A stretch of DNA of 64,000 nucleotides from NCBI RefSeq assembly GCF_963678795.1, contig NZ_OY787453.1, forward strand, positions 310,001 to 374,000, in the 5' to 3' direction. Within the stretch, counting starts at the first letter, position 1, and each line of letters starts with the position of its first letter. Shown here piece after piece: positions 32,275-41,387 of this stretch. The position numbers and the translations under genes are program-made. Below the pieces are notes generated by a model. It made no database searches and was not told the origin of the DNA. It saw only the letters and a list, made by a program, of their open reading frames with translations. This stretch comes from an uncultured Methanoregula sp. Its GTDB lineage: Archaea; Halobacteriota; Methanomicrobia; Methanomicrobiales; Methanospirillaceae.

Positions 32275-33552
32275 ATGGACCCTCTCATCGCATTCATCAT
32301 CACCATTGCCCTTATCACGGTGGTAAGCCTCTGGTACAGGATTTCCCCCTTCTTTACCCTTATCGGAGGGGCAGTCCTGTTTGGACTTCTGGCCGGGATG
32401 ACCCTTGATTCAACACTGCTTGGAATTGTAGCCGGTGTTGGCAAGGTCTTTTCCGCGTTCGGCATTATCATTCTCTGCGGGGCAGTCATTGCAAAACTCC
32501 TGCAGGAGCAGCACCATATCGAAGAGATTGTTGCTGATATCAGAAAGTACGTGAAAAATCCGCCGGTGATTGCAGGAGTGTCCGGATATCTTTTGTCGGT
32601 GCCGATCACCTGCTGCATCACCGCATATATCATGCTGAACCCGATCCTGGACAGCCTTGAAAAAGACAGAACGAAACGAAACGTGCTCCTCTACCTCGCG
32701 GCGGTCGGCGGGATCATCTCCTATGCTCTGGTATATCCTACGCCCGTTGTCATTCCGCTCTACGAGGCGTTCTCTGGCGGAATGAGCCCGCTCATGTTCG
32801 ACGCCATATCCATCCCGCTCTCGCTTCTGGTACTGGGTGGAATACTCCTTTACTTCCGGTTCATTCATCCGAATATCGTGCAAGTGACACCTTCTGAAAT
32901 TCCCACGGTCAATAGTCCGGTACCGCATGAAGGAATTCACTGGCGGGCATGGGCCCCGTTTATCGCAATCCTGGCAGCCATTCCCGTTGCTCTTCTGCTC
33001 CTGCACCTCTCGCAGGTAAGTATGATCAATGGTATCATGCTGGTCGGTGCAGTCACCGCAATCGCCCTGGCCTCCCCGGCAGTACGGGCACCAGGATTGT
33101 CCCAGGGAGCCAGACACGCGGGCATGATCATCTTCGATATCTGCGGAGCAGGTGCGCTGGGTTTTGTGATTGTCAAAAGTGGGTTTGCCCAGATTGCCTT
33201 AGGCCAGCTGACACTGCTGATCCCCATCATCCTCGTGCCCTTTATCCTCGCAGCACTGATCGAGACTGCGCAGGGTTCAAGAGTAGTTACCGCAGTGATT
33301 ACGGCTGAAGTCCTCGCAGGTTCGGCAGTAGTCAGTGCAATCCACCCGCTCCCGCTCATCCTCCTCATCAGTGCCGGGTCGTGTATCGTGTCGTATGTAA
33401 CCGACCCCTTCTTCTGGCTCGTCCAGCGGACCACCGGGGATGATATCAAAACCGTGGTGAAAAATTACACGCTGCCCATTGCGCTTGCCGGTATAGCGAT
33501 CTTTGTTGTTGCTGTTGCCATGGAATTTCTGGTATTCCGGAACCTCCCCTGA
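32275..33552 (+). CDS. GntP-family permease (gluconate/organic-acid type)
   Basis: A 425-residue transporter with about twelve membrane helices. SPFFTLIGGAVLFGLLAGMT near the start and the C-terminal VTDPFFWLVQRTTGDDIKTV are typical of GntP/gluconate-H+ symporters. The substrate in a methanogen is unclear; another organic acid is likely. It stands alone, with a spacer on both sides, just right of the element. Confidence 0.8.
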   Translation: MDPLIAFIITIALITVVSLWYRISPFFTLIGGAVLFGLLAGMTLDSTLLGIVAGVGKVFSAFGIIILCGAVIAKLLQEQHHIEEIVADIRKYVKNPPVIAGVSGYLLSVPITCCITAYIMLNPILDSLEKDRTKRNVLLYLAAVGGIISYALVYPTPVVIPLYEAFSGGMSPLMFDAISIPLSLLVLGGILLYFRFIHPNIVQVTPSEIPTVNSPVPHEGIHWRAWAPFIAILAAIPVALLLLHLSQVSMINGIMLVGAVTAIALASPAVRAPGLSQGARHAGMIIFDICGAGALGFVIVKSGFAQIALGQLTLLIPIILVPFILAALIETAQGSRVVTAVITAEVLAGSAVVSAIHPLPLILLISAGSCIVSYVTDPFFWLVQRTTGDDIKTVVKNYTLPIALAGIAIFVVAVAMEFLVFRNLP

Positions 33553-33947
33553 GTGGGAAACTTACATGGAAGGTCACACAGCCGTGGTCCGGGACCGGGC
33601 GATGATGATGAGCGGGCGGCAAAGTAGAAGGCACAGGAGATGTCCGGGCGGCTGAAGAATAAGCAGGGGAAGCCGGTATATTCACCTGATGAAACGGTAT
33701 GAAATGTCCCTTGCCCTAAGCCTATGAACGGTCATGGAATCAAGGCGGTTTTCGCCTCTATCCCACCAGGGCCCCGGAAATACTGCCAGAACGCGAATAT
33801 GAATGTCGCTTTTTCCGGGATGCCGTTTTTTTTAATGAGGTTGGCGAAAGACATAGTTTTACGACAAACACTAAAAGTAACGGGTTTTACCTGAGAGGGG
33901 AATATCCTGATTAAAAAAATAGACATTTGTTGTTCGTTCTGAACAGG
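33553..33947. other. Intergenic region, no clear gene
   Basis: A 64-codon frame on the minus strand (33732-33926) contains KKNGIPEKATFIFAFWQYFR but lacks a ribosome binding site and I cannot support it. Otherwise nothing recognised. Confidence 0.35.
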
Positions 33948-34361
33948 TTATGATGGTGGGGTGCCGCTCGGGGAAGTACCACTCGGAGGTGTACCACTTG
34001 GGGGCTGGCCACCGGTCATATTTCCGCCCGGGCCGCCCTTCAGGTCTCCACCCGGACCACCGGTCTTGTTTCCTCCGTGGTCAGCGGTCATGTTTCCTTG
34101 CGGAGCTGCAGGCCTGGTTGAAGCCGGGGCAGCGGTCATGTTTACCGCGGGGGTGCCTGCCGGTGCTGGTGTTTCACTCACCGTATTTACGGCAGGAATT
34201 GTCGTAGTGATGGTCGTGGTGCCGGTTGTCGTTGGTGATGACGAACCGGTACACCCCGTTATGAGGACCATGCCGATAAAAAAGACCGCAACCGCGAGCG
34301 CGATACCAATCTTCCGTTTCTGGCCGGAACTATTTTTCAGAGATAAGTCAATAGATTTCAT
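33948..34361 (-). CDS. Low-complexity secreted lipoprotein
   Basis: A 137-residue lipoprotein: a membrane segment with lipobox VLITGCTGS near residue 38, then Thr-rich, Ala/Pro-rich and GGPGG-repeat stretches, ending in PSGT repeats ([18 protein letters not shown]). There is no folded domain; it probably forms a surface-exposed spacer. The start MKSIDLSLKN (34361) is three codons inside the longest frame. Divergent from the small regulator at 34531. Confidence 0.7.
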   Translation of the reverse strand: MKSIDLSLKNSSGQKRKIGIALAVAVFFIGMVLITGCTGSSSPTTTGTTTITTTIPAVNTVSETPAPAGTPAVNMTAAPASTRPAAPQGNMTADHGGNKTGGPGGDLKGGPGGNMTGGQPPSGTPPSGTSPSGTPPS

Positions 34362-34480
34362 GCTACACACCTTTGGTTCAAAATAATCTGCATCTATAAT
34401 CGCTATAGATCCGCCGGATTACGTGACCGCAGAAGTATGGATTTTTTAGTTTTATTATTCCTTTTATCCGCCAGTGTTCA

Positions 34481-34500
34481 TCTGATATACCAACTGATAT
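34481..34500 (+). promoter_or_regulatory. Operator-like site of the small regulator paralogue
   Basis: TCTGATATACCAACTG at 34481-34496 is identical to 17614-17629. It is followed at once by GATATAAACC, which could be the TATA box of the gene starting at 34531. Confidence 0.65.
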
Positions 34501-34530
34501 AAACCGTGTGGGATAATACACTCCATAACG

Positions 34531-34908
34531 ATGACTGACCCCATCACCGCAGAACAGGTCTTCGATGCTGCAATCCGGATTCAGGTCTGCCAGCAAAAAT
34601 CCCTGGAAGTGGATTTTTTCCCGGACCGGATCCGGGTGCGTCTGCCCCCGAAGCGGATGCTGGCCCTGTCCTGCATGGTGCCAATGTCAAGAATGACCGC
34701 TATACTCTCCGAAATGGAGCAAAACCAGCTTATCGGTACGGAACAACGCGGGGGAATGTGGGCAACCCCGCTCGGAAACCGGATCATTGCCGGGTGCCTT
34801 GGAGGGAAGTACCATAATGAGGCACAGGCACTGCTGGGGCCGGTAGTACTGAAGACAATTCTCCAGTGTCTTACCCAGCCGGATCAGGATATCTCTCAGT
34901 CCTGCTGA
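34531..34908 (+). CDS. Small putative regulator, paralogue of the tup-linked protein
   Basis: A 125-residue protein (MTDPITAEQVFDAAIRIQVC) paralogous to 15464-15802 along its length: RVRLPPKRMLALSCMVPMSR, then SEMEQNQLIGTEQRGGM and a KYHNEAQALLG tail. Helical with a likely winged-helix core; no metal site seen. Its promoter shares a 16-base motif with the molybdenum-storage-like gene, as expected for members of one regulon. Autoregulation is inference. Confidence 0.65.
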   Translation: MTDPITAEQVFDAAIRIQVCQQKSLEVDFFPDRIRVRLPPKRMLALSCMVPMSRMTAILSEMEQNQLIGTEQRGGMWATPLGNRIIAGCLGGKYHNEAQALLGPVVLKTILQCLTQPDQDISQSC

Positions 34909-34927
34909 AAATCACGATATCCCGGGG

Positions 34928-35050
34928 ATGTTATGTGCCCGGGAAATCCGGGGTCTGTTCATTCCGGTTGCCGGGCCTGCCCCGGCCCGGGTCGTGGATC
35001 CGGTTACGGCGCAGCAGGTGGTGGGGGTAGTGACGGGGATGGGAGAGTGA
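34928..35050 (+). pseudogene. C-terminal fragment of a paralogue of the element membrane protein
   Basis: The frame ends ARVVDPVTAQQVVGVVTGMG, matching ARVVEPGVAQQIVGIITGIG at the end of the protein at 31400-31981, with weaker similarity upstream to about 34952. Nothing of the rest of that gene remains. It suggests a second, decayed copy of the element near 35 kb or an end duplicated by recombination. Confidence 0.65.
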
Positions 35051-35633
35051 AATCCCCTCATCTTTCCGGTTTTGGCGCATCAACAAACCCGATATACCAA
35101 TCCGCTGATATACATTTGTCTCCTTACATTTCGTGTACCAAAAAACGGTAAGGAGATGATATCCTGGATCTTTTCGCCAGATTTCTTCGTCTGCGACAGG
35201 CTTTCTGCCGGGCCCCGTTTTTAACCATTTGTCATCCTTTTACCCGGTTACTCTTACCGGTAATCTCCCTGTTCAATGGAAGTATCCGATACAGGTTTTG
35301 AGAAAAAAGACCCCCCTGCAACCGTTGCGGTCTTTACCCTGCGGGTATATTCCCCCGTATCGGCAAAAGTTAATTTTTTTTATTTAATAAATCTTTATTG
35401 TTTAATAAAAAAAGTTATAACCCGGGACGCCAAACAATAGAATGTCCCTCGGGTTCACACGCCCCCAGTGGACACATGCACACACCAAATGCCACACAAT
35501 GATAGTATCATTATCCGGGGAGCATTCCCGCCAGGAATCCCCGGCTGTTTTCTTTATCCGGTTTGTGAAAAAAGGAATTGATACGGCTGCCGCATCAGAT
35601 GATCGGTCACTTCAGATTCGTGCCGACCAGAAA
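35051..35633. other. Noncoding stretch with an operator-like half-site and a 22-residue frame
   Basis: GATATACCAA at 35091-35100 repeats the core of the 16-base motif, followed by a TATA-like CTGATATACA. A frame of 22 codons starts at 35156 directly behind AAGGAG and reads MISWIFSPDFFVCDRLSAGP before its stop; it may be a leader or a remnant. AT-rich sequence at 35376-35412 is a possible promoter. No other gene is supported. Confidence 0.4.
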
Positions 35634-36335
35634 CTACGACTGGACATCGTTGAGGAGGCTCTGGTAATTGCTCACCTGGCTCTGGGTGGCCTCAAGGATC
35701 CTTGCCGAGACGATAACGGAGAGCTTGGGATCGATCTCCATCGCCTTCTTGTAGCTTTCCACGGCTTTCTGTTGGGATTCCATGGACGGGAGCTGGTCGG
35801 CCGATATCTCCTGGTAACCGGCAGAGCCGGGCTGTTTTGAAAAGCCCTTTGCAACATCGTGCAGTCTCTGCTGCTCGCCTTCGGATATCATCATGTGGGT
35901 ATCCCCTTTCCGCAGCCATGTCTTGGCATCATTCGGGTTGACGGCGAGTGCCGCATCATAATATTCGAGTGCGCCCGCGTAATTCCCCTGCTTGTTGAGC
36001 GCATCTCCCGCCCGGACCAGTGCTACCGTGTCATTGCGGTTGTCACTGAGTACCTGCTGGTAAATCTGTCCTGCCTCCTCTGCCCGCCCGCATTTTATCA
36101 GGGCCTCGCCTTTCTTTTTCAGGAGAACGGGATCGCTGGTATTCACCGCGAGAGCATTGTCATACCACATGATGGCCAGCTCGGACTGGTTCATGAGTAC
36201 AAGGGCGTCCCCCGCTGTAGCCTGGCTGTCGCGGATAACGGTTTGTGTTGTAACTGTCGGTGCATATGTCGGGATAATGACAAATACCATTATTATTGCA
36301 ACCACTGCCAGGAATACAATCCATATCAATCTCAT
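35634..36335 (-). CDS. Membrane-anchored TPR protein
   Basis: A 233-residue protein with one N-terminal transmembrane helix (LIWIVFLAVVAIIMVFVIIP) and four or so tetratricopeptide repeats (MNQSELAIMWYDNALAVNTS, ALIKCGRAEEAGQIYQQVLS, ALNKQGNYAGALEYYDAALA, SQQKAVESYKKAMEIDP). Most of it lies outside the cell or at the membrane surface, so a scaffold for surface proteins is plausible. Isolated gene. Confidence 0.8.
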   Translation of the reverse strand: MRLIWIVFLAVVAIIMVFVIIPTYAPTVTTQTVIRDSQATAGDALVLMNQSELAIMWYDNALAVNTSDPVLLKKKGEALIKCGRAEEAGQIYQQVLSDNRNDTVALVRAGDALNKQGNYAGALEYYDAALAVNPNDAKTWLRKGDTHMMISEGEQQRLHDVAKGFSKQPGSAGYQEISADQLPSMESQQKAVESYKKAMEIDPKLSVIVSARILEATQSQVSNYQSLLNDVQS

Positions 36336-36553
36336 ACCGGGTTCACGCTCCTGTCTCCTCGAATCCCGCTGATAAAGAAATGATGTGTTTCTTTATCTCT
36401 ATAAAGAAGGCGGTTTTGCATCTGAACCGGTGTTCATCCCTGTGGGGAGCCCCTGAAAGCAACCGTGCCTGCCAGGACCCTGCCGGATCCATGCCGTTAA
36501 GGAGAGGAATACATATCGTTCAGGACAAAAATACTCCTGCAGGAGAATTCAAT

Positions 36554-36961
36554 ATGACTATCGAACTTGTTCCCATTGGTACTGTAAAATCTCCCTACAA
36601 GGAGCGCAAAGATGCTCCAAGGCAGGGCAGGTTTTCCGATACGGTCTCTGATATCATCATCGATGACCTGTATCTTCCCGGGCTGGCCGATATCGAGGAA
36701 AATAAGCACCTGATCGTCCTGTTATGGTATGACCGGGCGGACCGGTCCGCGCTCCGTGCAACGCCACCCCATACCGGGATCGGGCATGGGGTATTTGCCA
36801 CACGGTCTCCCGACCGGCCTAACCCGGTAGCATTCTCGGTGGTAGACCTGGTCGGCCGGACCGGAAACATCCTGCAGGTACGGGGCCTGGATGCCCTTGA
36901 CGGTACCCCGGTCATCGACATCAAACCCTTTCTCCCGGATATCGATGGTATAGCCGGGTAA
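36554..36961 (+). CDS. trmO: tRNA N6-threonylcarbamoyladenosine37 methyltransferase-like protein (TrmO family)
   Basis: A 135-residue protein of the TsaA/YaeB/TrmO family, which methylates t6A37 in tRNA. The start IELVPIGTVKSPYKERKDAP and ATRSPDRPNPVAFSVVDLVG are family hallmarks (the RPNP motif binds S-adenosylmethionine). GGAG eight bases upstream sets the ATG. It is short, like other archaeal members, and lacks the bacterial C-terminal extension. Confidence 0.88.
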   Translation: MTIELVPIGTVKSPYKERKDAPRQGRFSDTVSDIIIDDLYLPGLADIEENKHLIVLLWYDRADRSALRATPPHTGIGHGVFATRSPDRPNPVAFSVVDLVGRTGNILQVRGLDALDGTPVIDIKPFLPDIDGIAG

Positions 36962-36979
36962 CCCCCCGGTATCGTTTCC

Positions 36980-38698
36980 TCAGAAATACAGGGGTTTGCT
37001 CTGCGTTGTCTGGACTCCCGCGGGTTTCGTGGGAGTCATACCAGCTATCGAACCGGTTGTTGTATCGATGAGGATATCAAGCGATCCCCCCGGGGTGCTG
37101 ACGCTTTTCGTGTAGATCATCTTTCCGTATGCGTAGACTTCGATGGTGAGGGTATCTCCGGAATTGTCCTGTTTCTGGATGGATGCCTGGACAAGCCGGT
37201 TATTCTTCTGGACCGGGAAGTAGACGTCTCCGGTACCAGATAGGATCTTCATTGAACCCGGGATACCGACCTCGCCGGCAAAGTCACCGGGATATATCAC
37301 GCGGAATCCTGTGCTGTCGGCCGGGATAATGGGAGTGGCGGGGACCGGTGTCGTCCGGCTCGTGACTGCATGAACTGCTGCCTGGCCCTGCGATGCCCCG
37401 TTGCTCCCCTGGGAATAATTGAGAATGAGCAGGATTCCCACGGCCAGTGCAATCAATACCACGAGGACGAGTATGATCGTGACGATTCCCGGCCGGCTGC
37501 CCGGCAGGGGAGCTGCGGCCTGGTGGGGATCTTTTCGGTCGGAACCCTGTTGAACAGCTGGCGGCTCCGTAACTCCTTTGCCCCCCTTTGTGCTCTCACC
37601 CGCCGGTGCGGCGCGTTTCCGGCTTTTCTTCCTGCTTTTGGTCTTTTTCCCGGAATCTGCCACAGCCGCCTTTGGATCACCCGGTGCCCCGGTGCTTTCT
37701 TCACGGACGGGCTCTGCGGTGGTGCTTATATGTTTTTCATCCGCATCCGGTTCCACGGTACCAGGCCTGGCTGCGGATGGTGAAAAAACGGATCCGATCT
37801 GTTGCTCTTCCCCCTGTTCTTTCCCGGCAGGTTTCTTTGGCATAAGGGAATGTACTGCTGCCAGGATGGTATCCCCGGGGATCTTCTCCGGCTCTTCAGG
37901 TATCAGACCCTGCGTTGGGAGCTCACGGTTATCTGGTGCGGTTGCGGGAACAAACGGTATGACAATCGTCTGGAATTTCTGCAGCCCGCCCTGTTCCGGC
38001 AGCGGGGACGGGGTGCCTCCGCCTTCCTCCTCCTCGAACGCTTCCCCGTAATCATATTCCGTTCTCTCCGGGCGTTTGTTTTCCGGTGAGATATCTGAGT
38101 TGTACTCCCCCGGTTTGTCATCTTCACCCGGATTTTGGAACACTTCGGGGACGTCCCCGGGTTCTTTTTTCTGGGGCTGTCTGAAAAGATGATCCTCTTC
38201 ATCGGGAACGATGGTGATTTCCGGTTGATCCGTCTCTTTTGCTGCAGAGGGTGTATGGAGCGCGATGCCTTCCGGGGCAACCCAGCGCCGGATGGAAGGC
38301 TGCAACCCGTCCGGTCCGGCAGCGGGGTCCTCCTCCGTCTTTTCCTGGTCTTCCCGCCCGGCAATGATTGCCTCCATAAGTTTTTTGACCCAGATATCCC
38401 GTTCACGTTTCCTGTGTTCACCGGGCTGCTGGGAGAAGATGAGGTTCATTTCCCGGGGTATGTCGTCGGCGCCAATGTAGGAGAGGATGATAACAGGGTC
38501 CCCTGGGGAAGCAGTTCCGCTCTTCACGGTGAGAATATCCTCAAATGCGATCATCAGCGGCTCGAACCGGGCATACCTGCTGTCGATGAGGGTGAGACGC
38601 TGCGTGGTGAGCATTACGTCATAGGGAATAGCATCGACATCAACCCGGTGGGTTGTCATCGTAATGGATTCTCCACTGATCAGGTAAGGGCTGCTCAT
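36980..38698 (-). CDS. PH-like domain / low-complexity / TM / beta-sandwich protein, paralogue A
   Basis: A 572-residue protein. Residues 1-110 form a PH-like or GRAM-like cytoplasmic domain (MSSPYLISGESITMTTHRVD, then MLTTQRLTLIDSRYARFEPL). A long acidic and Pro-rich disordered region follows, one transmembrane helix near 420-440 (IVTIILVLVVLIALAVGILL), then an external beta-sandwich of about 110 residues (GFRVIYPGDFAGEVGIPGSM). The protein at 48271-49356 has the same architecture with a shorter linker. Function unknown; a surface or adhesion sensor is possible. Confidence 0.7.
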   Translation of the reverse strand: MSSPYLISGESITMTTHRVDVDAIPYDVMLTTQRLTLIDSRYARFEPLMIAFEDILTVKSGTASPGDPVIILSYIGADDIPREMNLIFSQQPGEHRKRERDIWVKKLMEAIIAGREDQEKTEEDPAAGPDGLQPSIRRWVAPEGIALHTPSAAKETDQPEITIVPDEEDHLFRQPQKKEPGDVPEVFQNPGEDDKPGEYNSDISPENKRPERTEYDYGEAFEEEEGGGTPSPLPEQGGLQKFQTIVIPFVPATAPDNRELPTQGLIPEEPEKIPGDTILAAVHSLMPKKPAGKEQGEEQQIGSVFSPSAARPGTVEPDADEKHISTTAEPVREESTGAPGDPKAAVADSGKKTKSRKKSRKRAAPAGESTKGGKGVTEPPAVQQGSDRKDPHQAAAPLPGSRPGIVTIILVLVVLIALAVGILLILNYSQGSNGASQGQAAVHAVTSRTTPVPATPIIPADSTGFRVIYPGDFAGEVGIPGSMKILSGTGDVYFPVQKNNRLVQASIQKQDNSGDTLTIEVYAYGKMIYTKSVSTPGGSLDILIDTTTGSIAGMTPTKPAGVQTTQSKPLYF

Positions 38699-39174
38699 GG
38701 TACCACGGTTCTTTCCCTTAGATTCGCTCTTGGACGAGATATGCTTTTTAGATAGATCCGGTATTTCTATGGGTATATGTTTTCATCGGATTCTCCTGGT
38801 TAGCTCATGGTACATGGCTGCATCCTTGTGGAAAAGATTCCCGTGGACATGATCCTGATCTGACGGGAGACCGGCACAATGATGCCGGCCAGGATCATCA
38901 CCGGTCAACACGGGGTTGGTGAGAAGCCTGACGGGCTCTTTTTTTGTGATGATCCTTACATCAATACCATTGCATGGCGCGGGAAAACGTTCCCGAATTT
39001 TCAGGAGCACAGATACGTGATCACGATTTGTCCAGCGAACCGGGAATTGTGCCAGGGCCCTGGCGGGTCAATCGCTGACGATCCCGCCCCTGCAGAAGGT
39101 GGCCGGTGTGAGGTGGCGGCGGTTCGATGGTAATTTTAACGGGAAATATCAAAAAAAAAGATTGGCGGGCTGGC
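38699..39174. other. Intergenic region, no supported gene
   Basis: Contains the upstream sequence of the leftward gene at 38698. Near 38918-38945 a small stem followed by a T-run (GACGGGCTCTTTTTTT) could terminate rightward transcription. The open frames here lack ribosome binding sites. Confidence 0.35.
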
Positions 39175-40200
39175 CTATTTTTTCTGCTTTTTTGCGGTCT
39201 CCTGGTCGACAAGGAGATTGATGACCGTCTCCGAGATATCCCCGGCATATTCCCCGCATCTCCTGATACTTTCTGCCACGTAGCCGATATGGATTGCGAT
39301 GAGGGTCTCCTGCTTTAAGACCATGTTGTTGATCTCTCCGCAGATATTTTCAAGTGCGGTGATCGATTCGATATTCCGGTGTGCCTCCTTCATGTCGGTG
39401 TTGAAAAACGAGATAACGCTCCGGTCGAATATCTCAAGCGACATCGTGCTCGCCTTCCTGATCGCATCGATGGTCTTTTTGTCAAGGCCGGCATCGATGA
39501 TAGGCTGGGAATTTTCCGCAATCCTGACCGCATGATCGCCAACCCGCTCGATGATCCGGCTCAGTATGTAATAGTGCATCGCCATGAAGGGAGAGATTCC
39601 CATCCTGCGGGAGAGGGCATTGTTCTGCACGAGCATGTTGGTCTGCCGGGCGATCAGCCAGTTGAGCCGGTCGACATCCATGTCGCGGGCAATGACATCG
39701 TCTGCCAGGGTCCGGTTGTGGGTAGCGATTGCCGTTATCGCGTCCTCGTGCATGGTCTTGACAATGACAAACATGCGCCGGATGGTGTTATCAAACGGCA
39801 TCTCGGCAGGGTTGAGCAGGTCCTTGATGGCAATGACGCCCTCGGTTTCCTCCACCACTTCCTGCCCGATGGTCATCTGGGTGAAATCCCGTACAACGGT
39901 CCTGACAAACGGCGGGAACCGCTGTTTTGTGGTAATCCGGATCATGGAAAAGCCGGTAATGTAGGTCCCGATCAGGAGCCGGAACAGGAACGCCGGGTCC
40001 GAGACCGTGGCGATATCAATCTCTTTGGTGCGCTGGAGCGGTTCCTCGGTCACTTTCTTGGTAACGAGCAGCGTCCCGTCCGGCTGGACCACGAGCCCCA
40101 CCGGGTCGTTCTTTTTTATATTCTGTTCATCTGCCCAGGTCTTGGGGAGGGTCACTACCAGGGATGACCCCCCGGTCATCTGCACTCTTCGTATCTCCAT
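39175..40200 (-). CDS. AbrB-PhoU fusion regulator of phosphate uptake
   Basis: A 341-residue archaeal regulator: an N-terminal SpoVT/AbrB DNA-binding domain (MEIRRVQMTGGSSLVVTLPK) followed by two PhoU-like three-helix repeats (about 110-200 and 215-335; SRIIERVGDHAVRIAENSQP is the PhoU metal-binding motif). Such proteins repress or tune phosphate transport genes. The start follows GGGAG by four bases. It is divergent from pstS, sharing a 131-base promoter region. Confidence 0.85.
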   Translation of the reverse strand: MEIRRVQMTGGSSLVVTLPKTWADEQNIKKNDPVGLVVQPDGTLLVTKKVTEEPLQRTKEIDIATVSDPAFLFRLLIGTYITGFSMIRITTKQRFPPFVRTVVRDFTQMTIGQEVVEETEGVIAIKDLLNPAEMPFDNTIRRMFVIVKTMHEDAITAIATHNRTLADDVIARDMDVDRLNWLIARQTNMLVQNNALSRRMGISPFMAMHYYILSRIIERVGDHAVRIAENSQPIIDAGLDKKTIDAIRKASTMSLEIFDRSVISFFNTDMKEAHRNIESITALENICGEINNMVLKQETLIAIHIGYVAESIRRCGEYAGDISETVINLLVDQETAKKQKK

Positions 40201-40331
40201 TGTTCTCCCGTATATCAATATGTATCAGGGTAATTAATATTTCTCTATTTACCTCTATAATTTATATATATACATATATTCTATGTCGAAAAACTGTATA
40301 TGAGTCCCTGCGAAACTGGTGATCGAACACT
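40201..40331. promoter_or_regulatory. Divergent promoter region of the AbrB-PhoU gene and pstS
   Basis: Very AT-rich (TTTATATATATACATATATT near 40260-40282) with TATA elements readable in both directions. The pstS ribosome binding site is a full GGTGATC seven bases before its ATG. An operator for the AbrB domain would be expected here. Confidence 0.6.
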
Positions 40332-41333
40332 ATGAAACAACACAGGAGTTCGTATCTCTTCGTAACCCTTGGCCTGGTCATCCTGCTCATCGCATCGATG
40401 GCAGTAGCAGGCTGCACAGACAATGGAACAAAATCACCGGTTGCAACACCGGCGTCAGTCTCAACCCCCGCAGCGGCGGTTCCGGCAAATCCAACGGCAG
40501 CAGTATCTGCGCCGGCAGTTGCCGCAACGACCGCCGCCACGGCGGCACCGGCAGCATCCGGCCAGAAACAGACGATATCGATCAGCGGCTCGACTACGGT
40601 TCTTCCGATCGTCCAGAAAGCTGCCGACCAGTACATGGCAACCCACCCGAACGCAGATATCCAGGTATCCGGTGGCGGAAGCGGTGTCGGTATCCAGGCA
40701 ATCGGTGCCAAGACCGTTGATATCGGCATGACGTCCCGTGAAGTGACCAAAGACGAGCTGAAAAAATATCCGGGCTTTGTTGTTACCACGGTTGCAAAGG
40801 ATGGTATCGCCGTGATTGTCAACCCGGCCAACACGATCCCGTACATCACCCTTGACCAGGTCAGGAACATCTACCTCGGCAAGATCACCAAGTGGACAGA
40901 AATCAGTGGTGCGGGCGTGCCCGGGACCAACAACCAGATTGTCGTCATCGGCCGCGACAGTGCATCAGGTACCCGGACGTACTTCGATGAGACGGTTCTC
41001 CTGAAAGCAACACCAACGAGCAAGATGCTCGAGAAGAACTCCAACGGTGCAGTCACCCAGACGGTAGCCCAGACCCCCGGCGCAATCGGGTATGTCTCGA
41101 TCGGTTTCGTCAGCAGCGATGTCAAGGCAGTTCCCATCTGGTACAATGCCCAGAAGATTGTTGCACCCACCCTTGACAGTGTCAAGACCAAGACCTACCC
41201 GGTCTCCCGTGACCTCTACGTAATCACGAATGGCCAGCCCACGGGTCTTGCCGGTGACTTCATCCAGTACATCCTCAGCCCCGAGGGCCAGAAGATCGTT
41301 GCCGATGAAGGCTACGTGACCCTTAACAGCTGA
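40332..41333 (+). CDS. pstS: Phosphate-binding lipoprotein of the Pst ABC transporter
   Basis: A 333-residue solute-binding protein. Lipobox MAVAGCTDN near residue 27, an Ala/Pro/Thr linker, then the PstS core: ISISGSTTVLPIVQKAADQY, VSGGGSGVGIQAIGAKTVDI (phosphate-binding GSG loop) and VVIGRDSASGTRTYFDETVL. It captures phosphate for the fused permease encoded 54 bases downstream. Confidence 0.95.
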   Translation: MKQHRSSYLFVTLGLVILLIASMAVAGCTDNGTKSPVATPASVSTPAAAVPANPTAAVSAPAVAATTAATAAPAASGQKQTISISGSTTVLPIVQKAADQYMATHPNADIQVSGGGSGVGIQAIGAKTVDIGMTSREVTKDELKKYPGFVVTTVAKDGIAVIVNPANTIPYITLDQVRNIYLGKITKWTEISGAGVPGTNNQIVVIGRDSASGTRTYFDETVLLKATPTSKMLEKNSNGAVTQTVAQTPGAIGYVSIGFVSSDVKAVPIWYNAQKIVAPTLDSVKTKTYPVSRDLYVITNGQPTGLAGDFIQYILSPEGQKIVADEGYVTLNS

Positions 41334-41387
41334 ACGGGAAGAGCAGATAAAAAATATTTTTTGTGCGAGTGAGGGAGGCGAACCAGC

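Noticed and set aside
35442..35840. 132-codon frame on the plus strand
   Set aside because: Its second half is antisense to the membrane-anchored TPR gene and its start lacks a ribosome binding site.
38783..39010. 75-codon frame on the minus strand
   Set aside because: No ribosome binding site, His/Pro-rich, and broken composition; not supported.
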